Below are positions 13,814 to 14,488 of a stretch of DNA of 14,488 nt, one piece after another (position 1 is the first letter of the stretch; the number at the start of each line of letters is the position of its first letter). The stretch spans positions 7,853-22,340 of the forward strand of contig DKKK01000039.1 in NCBI GenBank assembly GCA_002455215.1, read 5' to 3'. Under the pieces are notes generated by a model, which saw nothing but the letters and a program-made list of their open reading frames with translations, searched no databases and had not been told where the DNA came from. A program made the position numbers and the translations under genes. Source of the stretch: Anaerolineales bacterium UBA6668. Lineage in GTDB: Bacteria > Chloroflexota > Anaerolineae > Anaerolineales > UBA6668.

Positions 13814-13842
13814 TTGACATTCCACCTGCCAGCGAGTATATT
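13814..13842 (+). promoter_or_regulatory. Near-consensus promoter giving leaderless xseA mRNA
   Basis: TTGACA (13814-13819, perfect), a 17-nt spacer, then TATATT (13837-13842, one mismatch). Only 6 nt separate the -10 box from the xseA ATG, so transcription should begin at or within a base of the A of ATG, leaving no room for a ribosome binding site. The -35 box begins 1 bp after repeat copy C ends. Confidence 0.75.
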
Positions 13843-13848
13843 CCATCT

Positions 13849-14488
13849 ATGACCCAAATTTGGCAAGTTTCCGAACTCACTCGGTATATCCGACAAGTGC
13901 TAGAACTCGACTATCGCTTGCAAGATGTCACTGTGCAAGGTGAAATTTCCAATATCTCGCTCCCCCGTTCCGGGCATCTGTATTTCACTATCAAAGATGA
14001 AGGTGCAGTGTTAAAAGGGGTGATGTGGAAAGCGCAAGTGCAAAGCCTACGCCTGTTTCCTAAAGAAGGTGATTTGGTGCTGGCAAGCGGACGCATCACC
14101 GTCTATGACGCCAACGGGCAACACCAGTTGATAGCCAACCGTCTCCAACCAGCAGGCGGGGGCGACCTAGCCCGGCAATTTGAACTACTTAAGCAAAAAC
14201 TACACGCCTTAGGCTTATTCGACAGCGCCCGCAAACGCCCGCTACCGCGCTACCCACAAAAAATTGCGCTGGTGACCAGCCCCACCGGCGCGGCAGTGCA
14301 GGATATGCTGAATATCTTGCGGCGGCGTTGGGCAGTGGCGGAAGTATATCTGTGCCCAACTGCCGTGCAAGGGGCACAAGCGCCCGCCGAGATTGTACAA
14401 GCCTTGCGAACCGCCAATCAATTACAAGTAGATGTGATTTTACTGGCACGCGGGGGCGGTTCGCTGGAAGACCTGGCAGCATTCAATA
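13849..14488 (+). CDS. xseA: Exonuclease VII large subunit, 3' truncated
   Basis: The frame from ATG 13849 stays open to the window's end (213 codons seen of a usual 400-450). It begins MTQIWQVSELTRYIRQVLE and contains the N-terminal OB-fold DNA-binding domain: VQGEISNISLPRSGHLYFT, then DEGAVLKGVMWKAQ, then EGDLVLASGRITVYDANGQ. The start of the catalytic domain follows, with RYPQKIALVTSPTGAAVQDM and the hallmark ARGGGSLEDLAAFN at the edge. Exonuclease VII degrades single-stranded DNA to oligonucleotides in repair; it needs XseB, which would be expected just downstream, outside the window. No Shine-Dalgarno precedes it, and the strong promoter 6 nt upstream indicates a leaderless transcript. 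No earlier in-frame start is preferred, since upstream DNA is repeat copy C. Confidence 0.95.
   Translation, partial: MTQIWQVSELTRYIRQVLELDYRLQDVTVQGEISNISLPRSGHLYFTIKDEGAVLKGVMWKAQVQSLRLFPKEGDLVLASGRITVYDANGQHQLIANRLQPAGGGDLARQFELLKQKLHALGLFDSARKRPLPRYPQKIALVTSPTGAAVQDMLNILRRRWAVAEVYLCPTAVQGAQAPAEIVQALRTANQLQVDVILLARGGGSLEDLAAFN

Noticed and set aside
13486..13896. 136-codon open frame on the - strand
   Set aside because: Antisense to the MBL gene and the start of xseA and crossing repeat copy C; both sense genes have clear family motifs.

Overview
The window looks like a piece of a bacterial chromosome of moderate GC content, most likely from Chloroflexota (Anaerolineae-like). This is inferred from Thr/Pro ('TPTP') linkers in envelope proteins, mostly weak ribosome binding sites, and the gene mix. 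It cannot be proved without a database search. No transposase, phage gene, CRISPR array or rRNA was seen.

Layout. On the + strand at the left edge is the 3' part of a type IIA topoisomerase A subunit (gyrA/parC-like), followed 33 bp later by a Tat-signal coiled-coil protein. Everything from about 2.9 to 12.7 kb lies on the - strand. Read in transcription order it is: a 649-aa NYN/LOTUS nuclease-like protein; tRNA-Leu(UAG) with a strong terminator; trigger factor (tig); ClpP protease with a strong terminator; a cytochrome P450; a small Hsp20-type chaperone; then a compact four-gene unit of ParA-type ATPase, AT-hook plus ribbon-helix-helix protein, and two tandem paralogous membrane-anchored proteins. 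At the right edge, on the + strand, are a metallo-beta-lactamase-fold hydrolase and the 5' part of xseA (exonuclease VII large subunit), which runs off the end of the window.

Function. tig-clpP is a classic protein-folding/proteolysis pair, with Hsp20 nearby. The parA/RHH pair resembles plasmid-type or cargo-positioning partition modules with no ParB in sight. The two membrane proteins share a conserved extracytoplasmic domain and may belong to the same system.

The most striking feature not explained by genes is a family of about 93-bp palindromic intergenic elements. There are two full copies (6084-6176, 12960-13052) and three divergent ones (8884-8970, 12738-12830, 13720-13812). Each has TATTCGRCACG-type ends, an inner hairpin and an AT-rich second hairpin. 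All five lie in the same orientation on the + strand, yet each sits just upstream of a start codon (parA, clpP, the NYN gene, the MBL gene, xseA), whichever way that gene points. One inner stem shows a compensatory base change between copies. The copy before xseA ends 1 bp before a near-consensus promoter that would give a leaderless xseA mRNA.
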